Part shown: in pieces, positions 1 through 7,620 of the stretch
Layout of the letters: each line of letters begins with the position of its first letter
Numbering within the stretch: position 1 is the first letter of the stretch
Assembly: GCA_041663305.1 (NCBI GenBank)
Contig: JBAYMT010000008.1
Location: 1-40,510, forward strand
Reading direction: 5' to 3'
Length of the DNA: 40,510 nucleotides
Origin: Minisyncoccus sp041663305
GTDB taxonomy: Bacteria > Patescibacteriota > Minisyncoccia > Minisyncoccales > Minisyncoccaceae
Made by a program: the position numbers and the translations under genes
The notes under the pieces: generated by a model
Told to the model about the DNA's origin: nothing
The model's input: only the letters and a program-made list of their open reading frames with translations
Database searches by the model: none

Positions 1-558
1 CATCTTGTCGACTAACTTGGCTCTGGCCTCGGCCAAGAGTTTTAAATTCTTGGACCGAGCGATATTTTCTTTATAAATATCTTTAATTTCTTTAAATCCA
101 TTACCTTCTATAACTTCTGCATCTGAGGCGTTGTGCTTTCCGTGCCGTCCGGCTTTTGATGCTGATTGGTTTCCGTTCTGCGTCAGATGTAGGACGGATA
201 GCAAGGTGATGCATCGGGGCTTGAATCTAGCATCCTCGCCACGAGTTTTAGTTGTTGAGATAAACGCCCACGCCTCAAGCTTGTTTAAGCATCTTTTGAT
301 CGTTCGCCAATCTTTTAATCCGGAATAAGTCAAAAGTGTTCTATTCGGTGCGTCTATCGTTTGACTGGCTTTGTTGGAGGCAATCTCCGTCAAAGCCATG
401 TAGATATTTCTCAGGTTGCGAAAATCATCGGTGCTTATTTGTTTATCCAGCCATTGCTGTCGCATATACCGCAAAGCTGGTTTGTCTTGATAGGCAAACG
501 GTAATTCGCGATAATCACGAACCTTGTGCTGATTTGGTTGGTTTTGGTATTGGATCAT
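1..558 (-). CDS. replication-initiator-like winged-helix protein, C-terminus beyond window
   Basis: I found this by translating the minus strand from the ATG at 558. The frame stays open to base 1, so about 186 residues are visible and the C-terminus lies outside the window. The start reads MIQYQNQPNQHKVRDYRELP. Residues around 80-100 (LLTYSGLKDWRTIKRCLNKL) look like a winged helix-turn-helix of the kind seen in plasmid and phage replication or primase-associated proteins. The tail is rich in Lys and Glu. Its start overlaps the end of the 73-residue gene by 44 bases in another frame, so it is the third gene of a compact minus-strand operon. Base composition is richer in G+C than the defence genes to the right. 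A role in replication or maintenance of a mobile element is inferred. A plain DNA-binding regulator is the alternative. Confidence 0.6.
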   Translation of the reverse strand, partial: MIQYQNQPNQHKVRDYRELPFAYQDKPALRYMRQQWLDKQISTDDFRNLRNIYMALTEIASNKASQTIDAPNRTLLTYSGLKDWRTIKRCLNKLEAWAFISTTKTRGEDARFKPRCITLLSVLHLTQNGNQSASKAGRHGKHNASDAEVIEGNGFKEIKDIYKENIARSKNLKLLAEARAKLVDKM

Positions 559-736
559 AAGGCACTAATAATTCTCGACCGCTGGTGATATCCTCCCAGT
601 AGAATTTCGCCAAAGCGTCGTAGAAACTTACGAGGTTAAAGGCAATGTCGTGGAGTTCCTGATCATCGACTTCCTGGCCAAAGTCTTTGCGGATAATCTC
701 CCGGAGCTTTTCCAGCGTTTCCGGCTTTAACTTCAT
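515..736 (-). CDS. small acidic protein of a mobile-element module (73 aa)
   Basis: A 73-residue, probably helical protein that begins MKLKPETLEKLREII and contains the acidic stretch GQEVDDQELHD. I know no enzymatic domain for it. Its ATG overlaps the stop of the upstream DUF5659 gene (733/736, four-base ATGA-type overlap), and its own end overlaps the next gene by 44 bases, so translation of all three is probably coupled. Small proteins of this type occur beside DUF5659 genes in recombinase-associated islands of candidate-phyla genomes. That comes from memory, not a search. Function unknown. Confidence 0.7.
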   Translation of the reverse strand: MKLKPETLEKLREIIRKDFGQEVDDQELHDIAFNLVSFYDALAKFYWEDITSGRELLVPYDPIPKPTKSAQGS

Positions 737-981
737 AGCTGTTCATGCACATAGATTCTCGTTTTGGCTATTTTGATTTGGTTAAAGAAAGCTTGGGGTT
801 CGACCTTTAGCTCTTGTTTCCAAAAAGCATCAAGCAATGTTTCCAGTTTTTTGCTTGAATTAAAGACAAAGAAGACTCTATGCGGATTAGTTCGATCCAC
901 GACCTCTAACGATTCAGGCATCAATAGTAAAATCACCGCTATCAAAGCTAGATCAGCGGTTTTGAAATGTTGTTTTTCCAT
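733..981 (-). CDS. DUF5659 domain protein
   Basis: An 82-residue protein that matches my recollection of DUF5659 along its whole length: an N-terminal FKTADLALIAVILLL segment, then VDRTNPHRVFFVF, then a FWKQELKVEPQAFFNQIK block ending in RIYVHEQL. The family is small, of unknown biochemical function, and is repeatedly found in integrative elements and phages. The ATG at 981 is the only sensible start. It is the first gene of the overlapping trio 981-1. The 160 bases upstream carry the terminator of the next minus-strand gene, so this trio must have its own promoter, which I could not place with confidence. Confidence 0.75.
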   Translation of the reverse strand: MEKQHFKTADLALIAVILLLMPESLEVVDRTNPHRVFFVFNSSKKLETLLDAFWKQELKVEPQAFFNQIKIAKTRIYVHEQL

Positions 982-1066
982 ATTGGCATTTCATGGTCAT
1001 GTTTTTGCTCGATCCTCACACATGGTCATTGTGCCAATCATCGGTTATCTCTTGGAATAATGTTCG

Positions 1067-1131
1067 GGTGTAGTTTGCCAACAAAAAAGAGCCATATTTA
1101 AGGCTCTCTCATTGAAGTTATTAACTACACC
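1067..1131 (-). terminator. Rho-independent terminator nested in an inverted repeat
   Basis: Read on the minus strand, GAGAGCC and GGCTCTTTTTT form a hairpin with a T-run at about 1086-1112, directly after the stop of the winged-helix gene at 1142. A second inverted repeat encloses it: GGTGTAGTT at 1067-1075 pairs with AACTACACC at 1123-1131. The inner hairpin is a normal terminator. The outer arms make the whole 65 bases a long imperfect stem, which also separates the 1142-1831 gene from the DUF5659 operon. Confidence 0.7.
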
Positions 1132-1141
1132 GACTATTACG

Positions 1142-1831
1142 CTATAGTATTTTGATTTTGTATTTCGGGTTTAGTCTGTAACCGTTGCCGTCTCGGCCGA
1201 CAATAAGTTCGGGTATGCCGATCCGACTTTCTGCTTTTCCGTTTATTTCCAGTTTGGAATTCCTGATCGCTTGGGTAGTAGTGCCAACCATTTCGGCCAG
1301 TTCAGCTGTCTTGATATAGCCCTTGGCCGAGCATAAAACTTTTATCAGTTTCTCACGCATTTTCTCTTTACTCATTGGATAGCACTTTTGTTTGTTTGAT
1401 TCCAAGTATAAATCGCCGTCTGGGGAAAGGCAGAGCAAAATTCGCTTATCTTTTGGAGTTTTCTGTTTGGACCGTATCTTTTGGCTCTGGTCGTAAAAAC
1501 CTTTAGCCATTTCTCGGCCAATCAATAAGGCTGTTTGTTTGTTGACTCGCAACTCATCTTTTAAATTATTAATAAGCTTGTCGGTTTCTTTTTTATAACT
1601 TTCAAATTTAGCATCGGTCTTATTTATTCTTTCTTGCAGTTTAATAATTTCCGCCTCGTGTCTTTTTATAATCTCATCGGAATTTTTAACACCGTTATTC
1701 TTTAAGGCGGTTTTAACTCTCTTTTTTATATCGCCAATCGAAAAAATATAAGTGGAGGATACTCCCACTGATCGGTTGATATTGAATTTGTATTTGGTGG
1801 TCTTGGCGACCTTTTTCATAGTCATAGTCAT
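1142..1831 (-). CDS. coiled-coil protein with C-terminal winged helix, unknown
   Basis: About 229 residues from the ATG at 1831 (MTMTMKKVAK); the frame also offers an ATG at 1897. I prefer 1831 because the 1897 start lies inside a perfect inverted repeat that looks like an operator. Roughly residues 55-110 form a charged coiled coil (IIKLQERINKTDAKFESYKK). The last 70 residues look like a winged helix (KTAELAEMVGTTTQAIRNSK) followed by a short strand-rich wing. It is co-directional with the zinc-ribbon gene upstream (stop at 1913) and ends in a strong terminator. I do not recognise the family. A DNA-binding regulator or partition-like protein of the mobile element is the best inference. Confidence 0.6.
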   Translation of the reverse strand: MTMTMKKVAKTTKYKFNINRSVGVSSTYIFSIGDIKKRVKTALKNNGVKNSDEIIKRHEAEIIKLQERINKTDAKFESYKKETDKLINNLKDELRVNKQTALLIGREMAKGFYDQSQKIRSKQKTPKDKRILLCLSPDGDLYLESNKQKCYPMSKEKMREKLIKVLCSAKGYIKTAELAEMVGTTTQAIRNSKLEINGKAESRIGIPELIVGRDGNGYRLNPKYKIKIL

Positions 1832-1842
1832 TTTTGTTTGCC

Positions 1843-1906
1843 CATTCACTGTTATTTGCCAATATTTAGTGAATGAGACCCATTTTATGCCCTCCATTCA
1901 CTAAAT
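1843..1906. promoter_or_regulatory. operator-like inverted and direct repeats upstream of the winged-helix gene
   Basis: ATTTAGTGAATG at 1864-1875 and CATTCACTAAAT at 1895-1906 are a perfect 12-base inverted repeat with a 19-base spacer. A third partial copy, CATTCACT, lies at 1843-1850. All three lie just upstream of the preferred start at 1831 and downstream of the zinc-ribbon stop. Three copies of one half-site before a gene for a putative DNA-binding protein suggest autoregulation. No binding data exist here. Confidence 0.5.
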
Positions 1907-1912
1907 TTCAGC

Positions 1913-2098
1913 TCAATGATTAATTGCACAGCATTTTTCGCATTGGTAATACTTTTTACCTTGGACCGAATGGAAATATCTAAATGTTGAACTCCCACAA
2001 TCCCAACAACCGCCTACCGGCGTGTAGGTTTTGCATCTCGGCCGGTTAACCAGCTTTGGTCGCTCGAGTTTTTCCATTTTGGAGTATTTTGTGTCCAT
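1913..2098 (-). CDS. small zinc-ribbon protein
   Basis: About 61 residues from the ATG at 2098 (MDTKYSKMEKLERP). The frame runs further upstream, but the ATG at 2098 lies at the expected transcription start of the minus-strand promoter at 2105-2133, so a leaderless mRNA fits well. The protein carries a CWDCG...CEKC four-cysteine zinc ribbon (roughly residues 31-57), preceded by a basic stretch. It is divergent from the HTH gene at 2191 and lies 81 bases upstream of the winged-helix start at 1831. The zinc ribbon may bind nucleic acid or protein. No specific function can be assigned. Confidence 0.6.
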   Translation of the reverse strand: MDTKYSKMEKLERPKLVNRPRCKTYTPVGGCWDCGSSTFRYFHSVQGKKYYQCEKCCAINH

Positions 2099-2104
2099 AT
2101 TGGT

Positions 2105-2133
2105 ATTATGACAAAAAATGAAACTTTTGACAA
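2105..2133 (-). promoter_or_regulatory. minus-strand sigma70-like promoter (zinc-ribbon gene)
   Basis: On the minus strand TTGTCA (2133-2128), a 17-base spacer and CATAAT (2110-2105) form a good sigma70-type promoter. Start of transcription is expected near 2098, exactly the A of the preferred ATG, so the message would be leaderless. The -35 box overlaps that of the plus-strand promoter. Confidence 0.6.
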
Positions 2134-2155
2134 CGAAATCCGTAAGGAGTAAAAT
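2127..2155 (+). promoter_or_regulatory. plus-strand sigma70 promoter of the defence operon
   Basis: TTGACA at 2127-2132, a 17-base spacer and TAAAAT at 2150-2155. Transcription would begin near 2162, about 30 bases before the HTH gene at 2191. This is one of the two best promoters in the window. Its -35 box overlaps the opposing minus-strand -35 box at 2128-2133 by five bases. Confidence 0.7.
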
Positions 2156-2190
2156 ATAGATGAGGCAAAACAAGCTAATTAAATTCATTT

Positions 2191-2385
2191 ATGAGTGAGA
2201 TAGAAAAACTTTATACCATTGAAGAAGTTTCCAAAATTTTCCGTGTTAGCACTAGAACGATTACTCGATACATTGAGGATGGCCGTCTTAAAGCCTCCAA
2301 GCTTGGAGTTTGGAGGATTAAACAGTCCGACCTTAATGTTTTTTTGGAAGAGACGAGTAATGTAAAAAAGAAAAAGAGAAAATAA
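2191..2385 (+). CDS. excisionase/MerR-type HTH DNA-binding protein
   Basis: A 64-residue protein made almost wholly of one HTH_17-type domain: LYTIEEVSKIFRVSTRTITR followed by RLKASKLGVWRIKQSDLNVF, then a basic KKKKRK tail. Such proteins act as excisionases, or as small regulators of restriction-modification operons. It is the first gene after the strong promoter at 2127-2155 and lies 16 bases before the helicase gene, so it is probably the operon's own regulator, tuning methyltransferase and nuclease timing or choosing between the two divergent promoters. That role is inferred from position. Confidence 0.8.
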   Translation: MSEIEKLYTIEEVSKIFRVSTRTITRYIEDGRLKASKLGVWRIKQSDLNVFLEETSNVKKKKRK

Positions 2386-2401
2386 AAAATATTTATTAAT
2401 T

Positions 2402-4870
2402 ATGATTGCCCCAGACAAGATAGTCAGCATTGAATTATCGGCTTTAGTAGATGTCCTACTTGAAGATCTTGGACATGGCTTTTTGTTGTTGCCGGCCGAT
2501 ATTAAAGAAAGTGAAAATAAAATACAGATATCCACCACTTACGCAAAATATTTAATTTCCGTGACTGACAACGAATTTAATAATTCTGAGTCCAAGACTG
2601 ATGAGGCGAGAATTTTAAAAGTAATATCTGTAAGCAAGAATATCCTGAAGGCCGATCCTCTGAATGTAAAATATTTTTTAAGGAGACAGTTTATTGCAGA
2701 TGAAGAGCTTTTTAACCTATATCTAAAACGAGGCAAAGAGATTCTACCACACGAGGCTCAGGAAAAAGCATTGTTTAATTTACAAAAAACTCGAGAATCA
2801 GGATTCGACCGTGCGTTAGCAATACTTGCGACAGGACTTGGTAAAACTATTTTGTCTGCCCTTGATGTTAAATCAATCAAGGCCAAGAGAGTTCTCTTTA
2901 TTGTTCATATTAATGAGATACTAAAACAAACAAAAGACTCTTTTGAAAAAGTTATCCCTGACATGAAAGACGAAATGGGTTTTTATACAGGCAAACAAAA
3001 AGATAAAGATAAGAACATTTTATTTGCATCGATTCAGACAATGGGCAGAAATAAGCACATACAGAATTTCCCCAAAGATTATTTTGATTACATTATAATT
3101 GACGAAACGCATCACACAGCAGCTCCCACATATAAAAAAATATTTGATTATTTTACTCCTAAATTTATCTTGGGATTAACGGCGACACCAGACAGAATGG
3201 ACCGAAAAGATATTCTTGGGTTTTATAATAACAATGTTGTCTTTGAAATGGGACAGGAAGACGCAATAGAACAAGGATATTTAGTGCCGTTTAATTATAT
3301 TGGGCTGAAGGATAACATCGATTATTCGGATATTTATTTTAATGGGTTTAAATATGATACAAAAGATTTGAATAAGCATCTTTTAATCGATGAACGCGAC
3401 CAAGCTGTAATTGAAAAATTTAAAGAGTTGGCCGGTGATCGTAAAACGATAGCTTTTTGTGCATCTATTGAGCATGCAGAGAGATGTGTAAAAAAATTTA
3501 AAGAGGCAGGAATAAATGCTATCTCCGTTCACTCACAGAGCGAGAATCTTGAAGGTCATGAAAGCGAAGGTAAAGATGCTTTAATAAAACATTTTAGACA
3601 AGGGAAATGCCAAATTGCCTTTGTGGTAGACATGTTTAATGAAGGAGTTGATATCCCTGATGTTTCTTGTTTGTTGTTTTTGCGACCGACAGAATCAAAA
3701 ACAATTTTTATTCAACATATGGGGCGAGGATTGAGGGTATCTCCCAAAAAAGAAAATACTTTAATTTTAGATTTTATTGGAAACTACAAAACGGCGAATG
3801 TAATACTTGAAGGGCTTAATATAAAAAATGGACTTCGTGGTTTGAAAAAGGTTCAAAGAGATGGAAAGGATTTGTATATTTATGACACGAACGGTTGTGC
3901 AGTTATTTTTGATTCTGAGGTAGTAAATATATTTAAAGTAAATGAGGCGACCTATTCAAAGGAAATTAAAAATAATGTCATTGGACAAGAATGGAGAGAA
4001 TATTCTAGCTACATTGAAAAATGGACAAAAGATAATCTTTATTGGAAACGCGGACAGCAAAATCAATATTTTGAAGTAAATTTTGAGGCAATCAAAATTA
4101 TTAAGGAAAATCCCGAAATCAAAGAAGAAAATTTTATTCAAGAGATACAAAAAATCGTTGATGAAAAATATCCAAGAAAAAATATGACGGCAGGATTTCG
4201 TGCCCTCATACTTAGTAAAATAACAGGTTTTATTTCGGCTGATTCTCCCTTGGTGCCGATGCCACCATTTAATGAAATATATAATCAAACTAAAGATTAT
4301 TCAAATGTAAAAAGTTTTGAAGATATATTAACTAATCAATTAGAAAAAGTGTTTTATTGGAATTCAATTTATGGGTCTTATAACAAATATGTAGAATCAA
4401 CGAAAAGAGTATCTTTTAAGGATTTTAAAATATATCCATTTTTCTTTATTTACGATGTGATGATCCGCCTCGTCGATGACTATGGGTCAGAGCCGTTTAT
4501 CAGTAAATTCGAATTTAATACATTCTTAGCCATAACCAAGGATCATTCGGAGGCAAAGGAAGTTGCAGAACGAATTGTCAGATATAGGAATAATGAAGAA
4601 AAGCACCAAATCAAAAAATTGCTTGATTCCAAAAATAATATTGACCCTAGGTTTTATGGCATCGTTCATTACTGTAAATACATTGAAAAAAATAAAAATG
4701 GCATTATTTTAAAAAGCGAATGCATCGATGAGGTTAGAAAAAAGGCAGAACGATTCAAAAACCTTTGGAATAGTGGCAAATTGATAATTTTTAATGAAAA
4801 GACTCCGGAAATCTATCAAAATATGTTATACTCCAACAAGAATCTCTTGCTTTTTCATGAGGGTAAATGA
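2402..4870 (+). CDS. SF2 DEAD/DEAH-box helicase of a defence operon
   Basis: An 822-residue superfamily 2 helicase. Motifs seen: Walker A ATGLGKT (143-149), Walker B DETH (234-237), motif III GLTATPDR (258-265) and motif VI QHMGRGLR (438-445), so both RecA-like halves are complete. Residues 1-120 and the long C-terminal part (about 500-822) carry no domain I recognise; the latter is charged and mostly helical. The layout recalls the translocase subunits of type I and III restriction systems and of standalone defence helicases, but there is no nuclease motif in this protein. It follows the HTH gene by 16 bases and precedes two methyltransferases, so it probably translocates or unwinds DNA for the nuclease encoded at 7610. 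Confidence 0.85.
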   Translation: MIAPDKIVSIELSALVDVLLEDLGHGFLLLPADIKESENKIQISTTYAKYLISVTDNEFNNSESKTDEARILKVISVSKNILKADPLNVKYFLRRQFIADEELFNLYLKRGKEILPHEAQEKALFNLQKTRESGFDRALAILATGLGKTILSALDVKSIKAKRVLFIVHINEILKQTKDSFEKVIPDMKDEMGFYTGKQKDKDKNILFASIQTMGRNKHIQNFPKDYFDYIIIDETHHTAAPTYKKIFDYFTPKFILGLTATPDRMDRKDILGFYNNNVVFEMGQEDAIEQGYLVPFNYIGLKDNIDYSDIYFNGFKYDTKDLNKHLLIDERDQAVIEKFKELAGDRKTIAFCASIEHAERCVKKFKEAGINAISVHSQSENLEGHESEGKDALIKHFRQGKCQIAFVVDMFNEGVDIPDVSCLLFLRPTESKTIFIQHMGRGLRVSPKKENTLILDFIGNYKTANVILEGLNIKNGLRGLKKVQRDGKDLYIYDTNGCAVIFDSEVVNIFKVNEATYSKEIKNNVIGQEWREYSSYIEKWTKDNLYWKRGQQNQYFEVNFEAIKIIKENPEIKEENFIQEIQKIVDEKYPRKNMTAGFRALILSKITGFISADSPLVPMPPFNEIYNQTKDYSNVKSFEDILTNQLEKVFYWNSIYGSYNKYVESTKRVSFKDFKIYPFFFIYDVMIRLVDDYGSEPFISKFEFNTFLAITKDHSEAKEVAERIVRYRNNEEKHQIKKLLDSKNNIDPRFYGIVHYCKYIEKNKNGIILKSECIDEVRKKAERFKNLWNSGKLIIFNEKTPEIYQNMLYSNKNLLLFHEGK

Positions 4871-4922
4871 ATGGTGTGATGTTCAGCTTATTAAATTACT
4901 CCGCCAATTTTTATAAAAAAAT

Positions 4923-6518
4923 ATGAATAAAATTAATAAAAATATCACCGCTGAATCACACCCATCCCATTACATGATGCATAAGTATTGGGGAAGAAAA
5001 CCTCACAATGTCGTTTGTGATTATATTTTGAACTATACGAAATCGGGAGATGTTGTGTTAGACCCATTTATGGGCAGTGGTGTGGTTGTAATTGAGGCGA
5101 TAAAAAATAATCGTAGGGCTATCGGTGTCGATTTAAACCCTATGGCTTGTTTTATCGCTCAGAATACAATTAACGATATTGATCTCGAAGATTTTAATAA
5201 GAACTTTGAAAAAATTTATCAAAAAAATTATGATCAGTTTAGTCATTTATACTCTACAAAATGTCCCAAGTGTAATAATAAAACAATCTTTGAAAATTCC
5301 GTCTGGGAAACGGATCAATTTGTTAGGTTAAGGGGCACTTGTTCATCTTGTGGCAAATTTATTAAAGACGCCGATGCTTATGATTTAAAGATTCTCAAAG
5401 AATCGCAAACAGCATTTTTAAGATTAGATAAAGAAAATAAATTATTTTATCCCAAGGATAAAATACTTAAATTTGTAAAAAGGAATGGCAAGAGTCATCT
5501 CGACGAATTTTTTACAGAAAGAGCCTTGGCTGTCCTTGGGACAATGATTAAAGATATTGAAGAAGTTAAGAATAAAAATACTAGAGATCTATTATCGCTT
5601 TGTTTTACTTCAATGTTACCAAATGTTTCCAAAATGATTCCCGGCGACAAAGATTCGGTCAACGGAAGATCAGGATGGGTCATAAGCAAGTTGTGGGCAC
5701 CCAAAATCCACACAGAAAAAAATCCTTTGAGAAGTTTTAAAGAGAGATTTAATAAGATAAGTAAAGGCAAAAGCGAATTGGTGGGATCTCTAAAACCAGC
5801 GGACGGAAAAATTTTAAATATAGATGCAACTAACTTAAAAACGATTGAAAATTCGTCAATCGATTATATTTTTACTGATCCGCCATACGGAGACAGTATA
5901 GCTTATTTCGGTTTAAGTATGTTTTGGAATGCATGGCTTAGAAATAAGGTAAATTATAACGATGAGATTATATATGATCCTTATCGTAATAAAAAATACG
6001 AAGACTATGCTTCAAGAATGCAGAGAGTCTACTCAGAGCTTTATAGAGTCTTAAAAAATAAAAAGTACCTATCTTTCACATTTCACAATAGAAATTTAAA
6101 CATTTGGAAGGCAGTTATGGATGCGGTGACAAATGCCGGTTTCCATTTAGTAAATGTTGTTTATCAAGAGCAAGCCGTCGCCTCAGGTACACAAGGTATA
6201 AATAAAAGAAATACTTTACGAGGTGATTTTGTTTATAATTTTTTAAAGGACACCACTGTTAAGCCAAAAAATAGAATTAAATTAAGTGAGATTGATAGCG
6301 AGGTTTCCGTTGTAAAAAAAGTTAATGAATGGATCAACAAGGGGGGCGGTTCAATAAGTTCAGATGCTTTGTATGAAAAACTCATTCCTTTTATAGTGGA
6401 AAATCATTTGTATGCCGATAAGAACAATCAGGTTATCAATATAGAGAATTTACTTAAGCATAATTTTGATTATGGCTTTGTTAAAACAAAAAAAGAATAT
6501 GGCTGGCAAAAAAGATAA
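4923..6518 (+). CDS. amino-DNA methyltransferase (N6A or N4C) with zinc-finger insert
   Basis: A 531-residue SAM-dependent DNA methyltransferase. The SAM motif DPFMGSG is at 47-53 and the catalytic DPPYGDS motif is near 320, which marks an exocyclic-amine enzyme acting on adenine N6 or cytosine N4. The N-terminal HPSHYMMHKYWGRKPH block is typical of DUF1156-like and related methylases. Between the two motifs, around residues 113-145, CPKC and CSSCG pairs form an inserted zinc finger, possibly for target recognition. The C-terminal 100 residues may be a second recognition part. It lies 52 bases after the helicase. It probably protects host DNA from the system's nuclease. Confidence 0.85.
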   Translation: MNKINKNITAESHPSHYMMHKYWGRKPHNVVCDYILNYTKSGDVVLDPFMGSGVVVIEAIKNNRRAIGVDLNPMACFIAQNTINDIDLEDFNKNFEKIYQKNYDQFSHLYSTKCPKCNNKTIFENSVWETDQFVRLRGTCSSCGKFIKDADAYDLKILKESQTAFLRLDKENKLFYPKDKILKFVKRNGKSHLDEFFTERALAVLGTMIKDIEEVKNKNTRDLLSLCFTSMLPNVSKMIPGDKDSVNGRSGWVISKLWAPKIHTEKNPLRSFKERFNKISKGKSELVGSLKPADGKILNIDATNLKTIENSSIDYIFTDPPYGDSIAYFGLSMFWNAWLRNKVNYNDEIIYDPYRNKKYEDYASRMQRVYSELYRVLKNKKYLSFTFHNRNLNIWKAVMDAVTNAGFHLVNVVYQEQAVASGTQGINKRNTLRGDFVYNFLKDTTVKPKNRIKLSEIDSEVSVVKKVNEWINKGGGSISSDALYEKLIPFIVENHLYADKNNQVINIENLLKHNFDYGFVKTKKEYGWQKR

Positions 6519-7620
6519 ATTTAATGTTATAGACTTATTTTCCGGTGTCGGAGGATTATCCTTAGGTTTTAAGAAAACTGGTTTTAAGGTAGTCTCAGCA
6601 AATGAATATAAGTCGGATATTGCAAATACTTATATAAAGAATCATCCGGAGACAAGGATGATTGTTGAGGATATAACGAAAGTAAAATCAAGTGATCTTG
6701 TTCCTGATGGAGAAGAAATTGATGTCATTGTGGGTGGACCGCCGTGCCAGGGCTTTAGTATGGCCGGTAGAAGAATTAGAAATGATGGGGCATTTTTAAA
6801 TGATCCGCGAAATGAATTATTTAAGGAATTCCATCGTATTGTTAAAGATATTAAACCGAAAGTATTTGTGATAGAAAATGTGGCCGCAATTCTAAATATG
6901 CATGGCGGTGCAGTTAAAGATGAAATAATACGCCTTTTTAAAAATATAGGTTACGACACTAAGGTTAAAGTTTTATTAGCAGCTGATTACGGTGTACCGC
7001 AATTAAGAAGAAGAGCTGTTTTTATCGGTAATCGCTTGGGTATTGATCCTGAAGACTTTTTTCCTAAAAAAACCCACGGACCTGGAACAGAAAAACCATA
7101 TATGACCGTGGCTGACGCCATTCTCGATTTACCTAGAATTAACGCTGGCTCTGGAGAGTTTGAAACCGATTATTTGAAAGACGAAAAATTATCTGAATAT
7201 CAAAAAGAAAGAAGATCTGAATCTAAAAAGATTTATAATCATCAAGCTACAAAACATGACCAAAGAATTATTGATTTATTGAAAACAATTAAGCCTGGTC
7301 AAGGAAGAGTCCATATACCTAAAGCGTTGCAAACAAAATCAGTTCACAGTGGAGCATTTGGTAGATTGGAAAAAGACAAACCAGCATATACAATCACTAC
7401 ACGGTTTGATACCCCGTCAGTCGGAAGAATAACTCATCCGATCTCCCATAGAGCACTAACCCCGAGAGAGGCCGCTCGAATACAGTCGTTTGACGATAAT
7501 TTTGTCTTTTATGGGAATAAAAGCTCGGTGGGCATACAAATAGGCAACGCCGTCCCTCCATTATTAGCAAAAGCAATTGCTTTAAGAATTCGTGAAATAT
7601 TAAAAAAATATGATAAATAA
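6499..7620 (+). CDS. DNA (cytosine-5) methyltransferase
   Basis: A complete C5 methyltransferase of 373 residues from the ATG at 6499 (MAGKKDKFNVIDLFSGVGGL). In order: motif I DLFSGVGG, motif IV GGPPCQGFS with the catalytic cysteine, motif VI VIENV, motif VIII LRRRAVFIG, motif IX LTPREAARIQSF and motif X QIGNAVPPLLAKAIA. The start overlaps the previous methyltransferase gene by 20 bases, so translation is probably coupled; ATG 6472 is an alternative. The spacer between motifs VIII and IX holds the target-recognition region. Having both an amino-methylase and a C5-methylase in one operon suggests protection of an asymmetric site, or two separate marks read by one restriction complex. Confidence 0.93.
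   Translation: MAGKKDKFNVIDLFSGVGGLSLGFKKTGFKVVSANEYKSDIANTYIKNHPETRMIVEDITKVKSSDLVPDGEEIDVIVGGPPCQGFSMAGRRIRNDGAFLNDPRNELFKEFHRIVKDIKPKVFVIENVAAILNMHGGAVKDEIIRLFKNIGYDTKVKVLLAADYGVPQLRRRAVFIGNRLGIDPEDFFPKKTHGPGTEKPYMTVADAILDLPRINAGSGEFETDYLKDEKLSEYQKERRSESKKIYNHQATKHDQRIIDLLKTIKPGQGRVHIPKALQTKSVHSGAFGRLEKDKPAYTITTRFDTPSVGRITHPISHRALTPREAARIQSFDDNFVFYGNKSSVGIQIGNAVPPLLAKAIALRIREILKKYDK

Noticed and set aside
131..560. Two plus-strand ORFs of 65 and 74 codons
   Set aside because: Both lie opposite the longer minus-strand gene 558-1, whose translation looks protein-like throughout.
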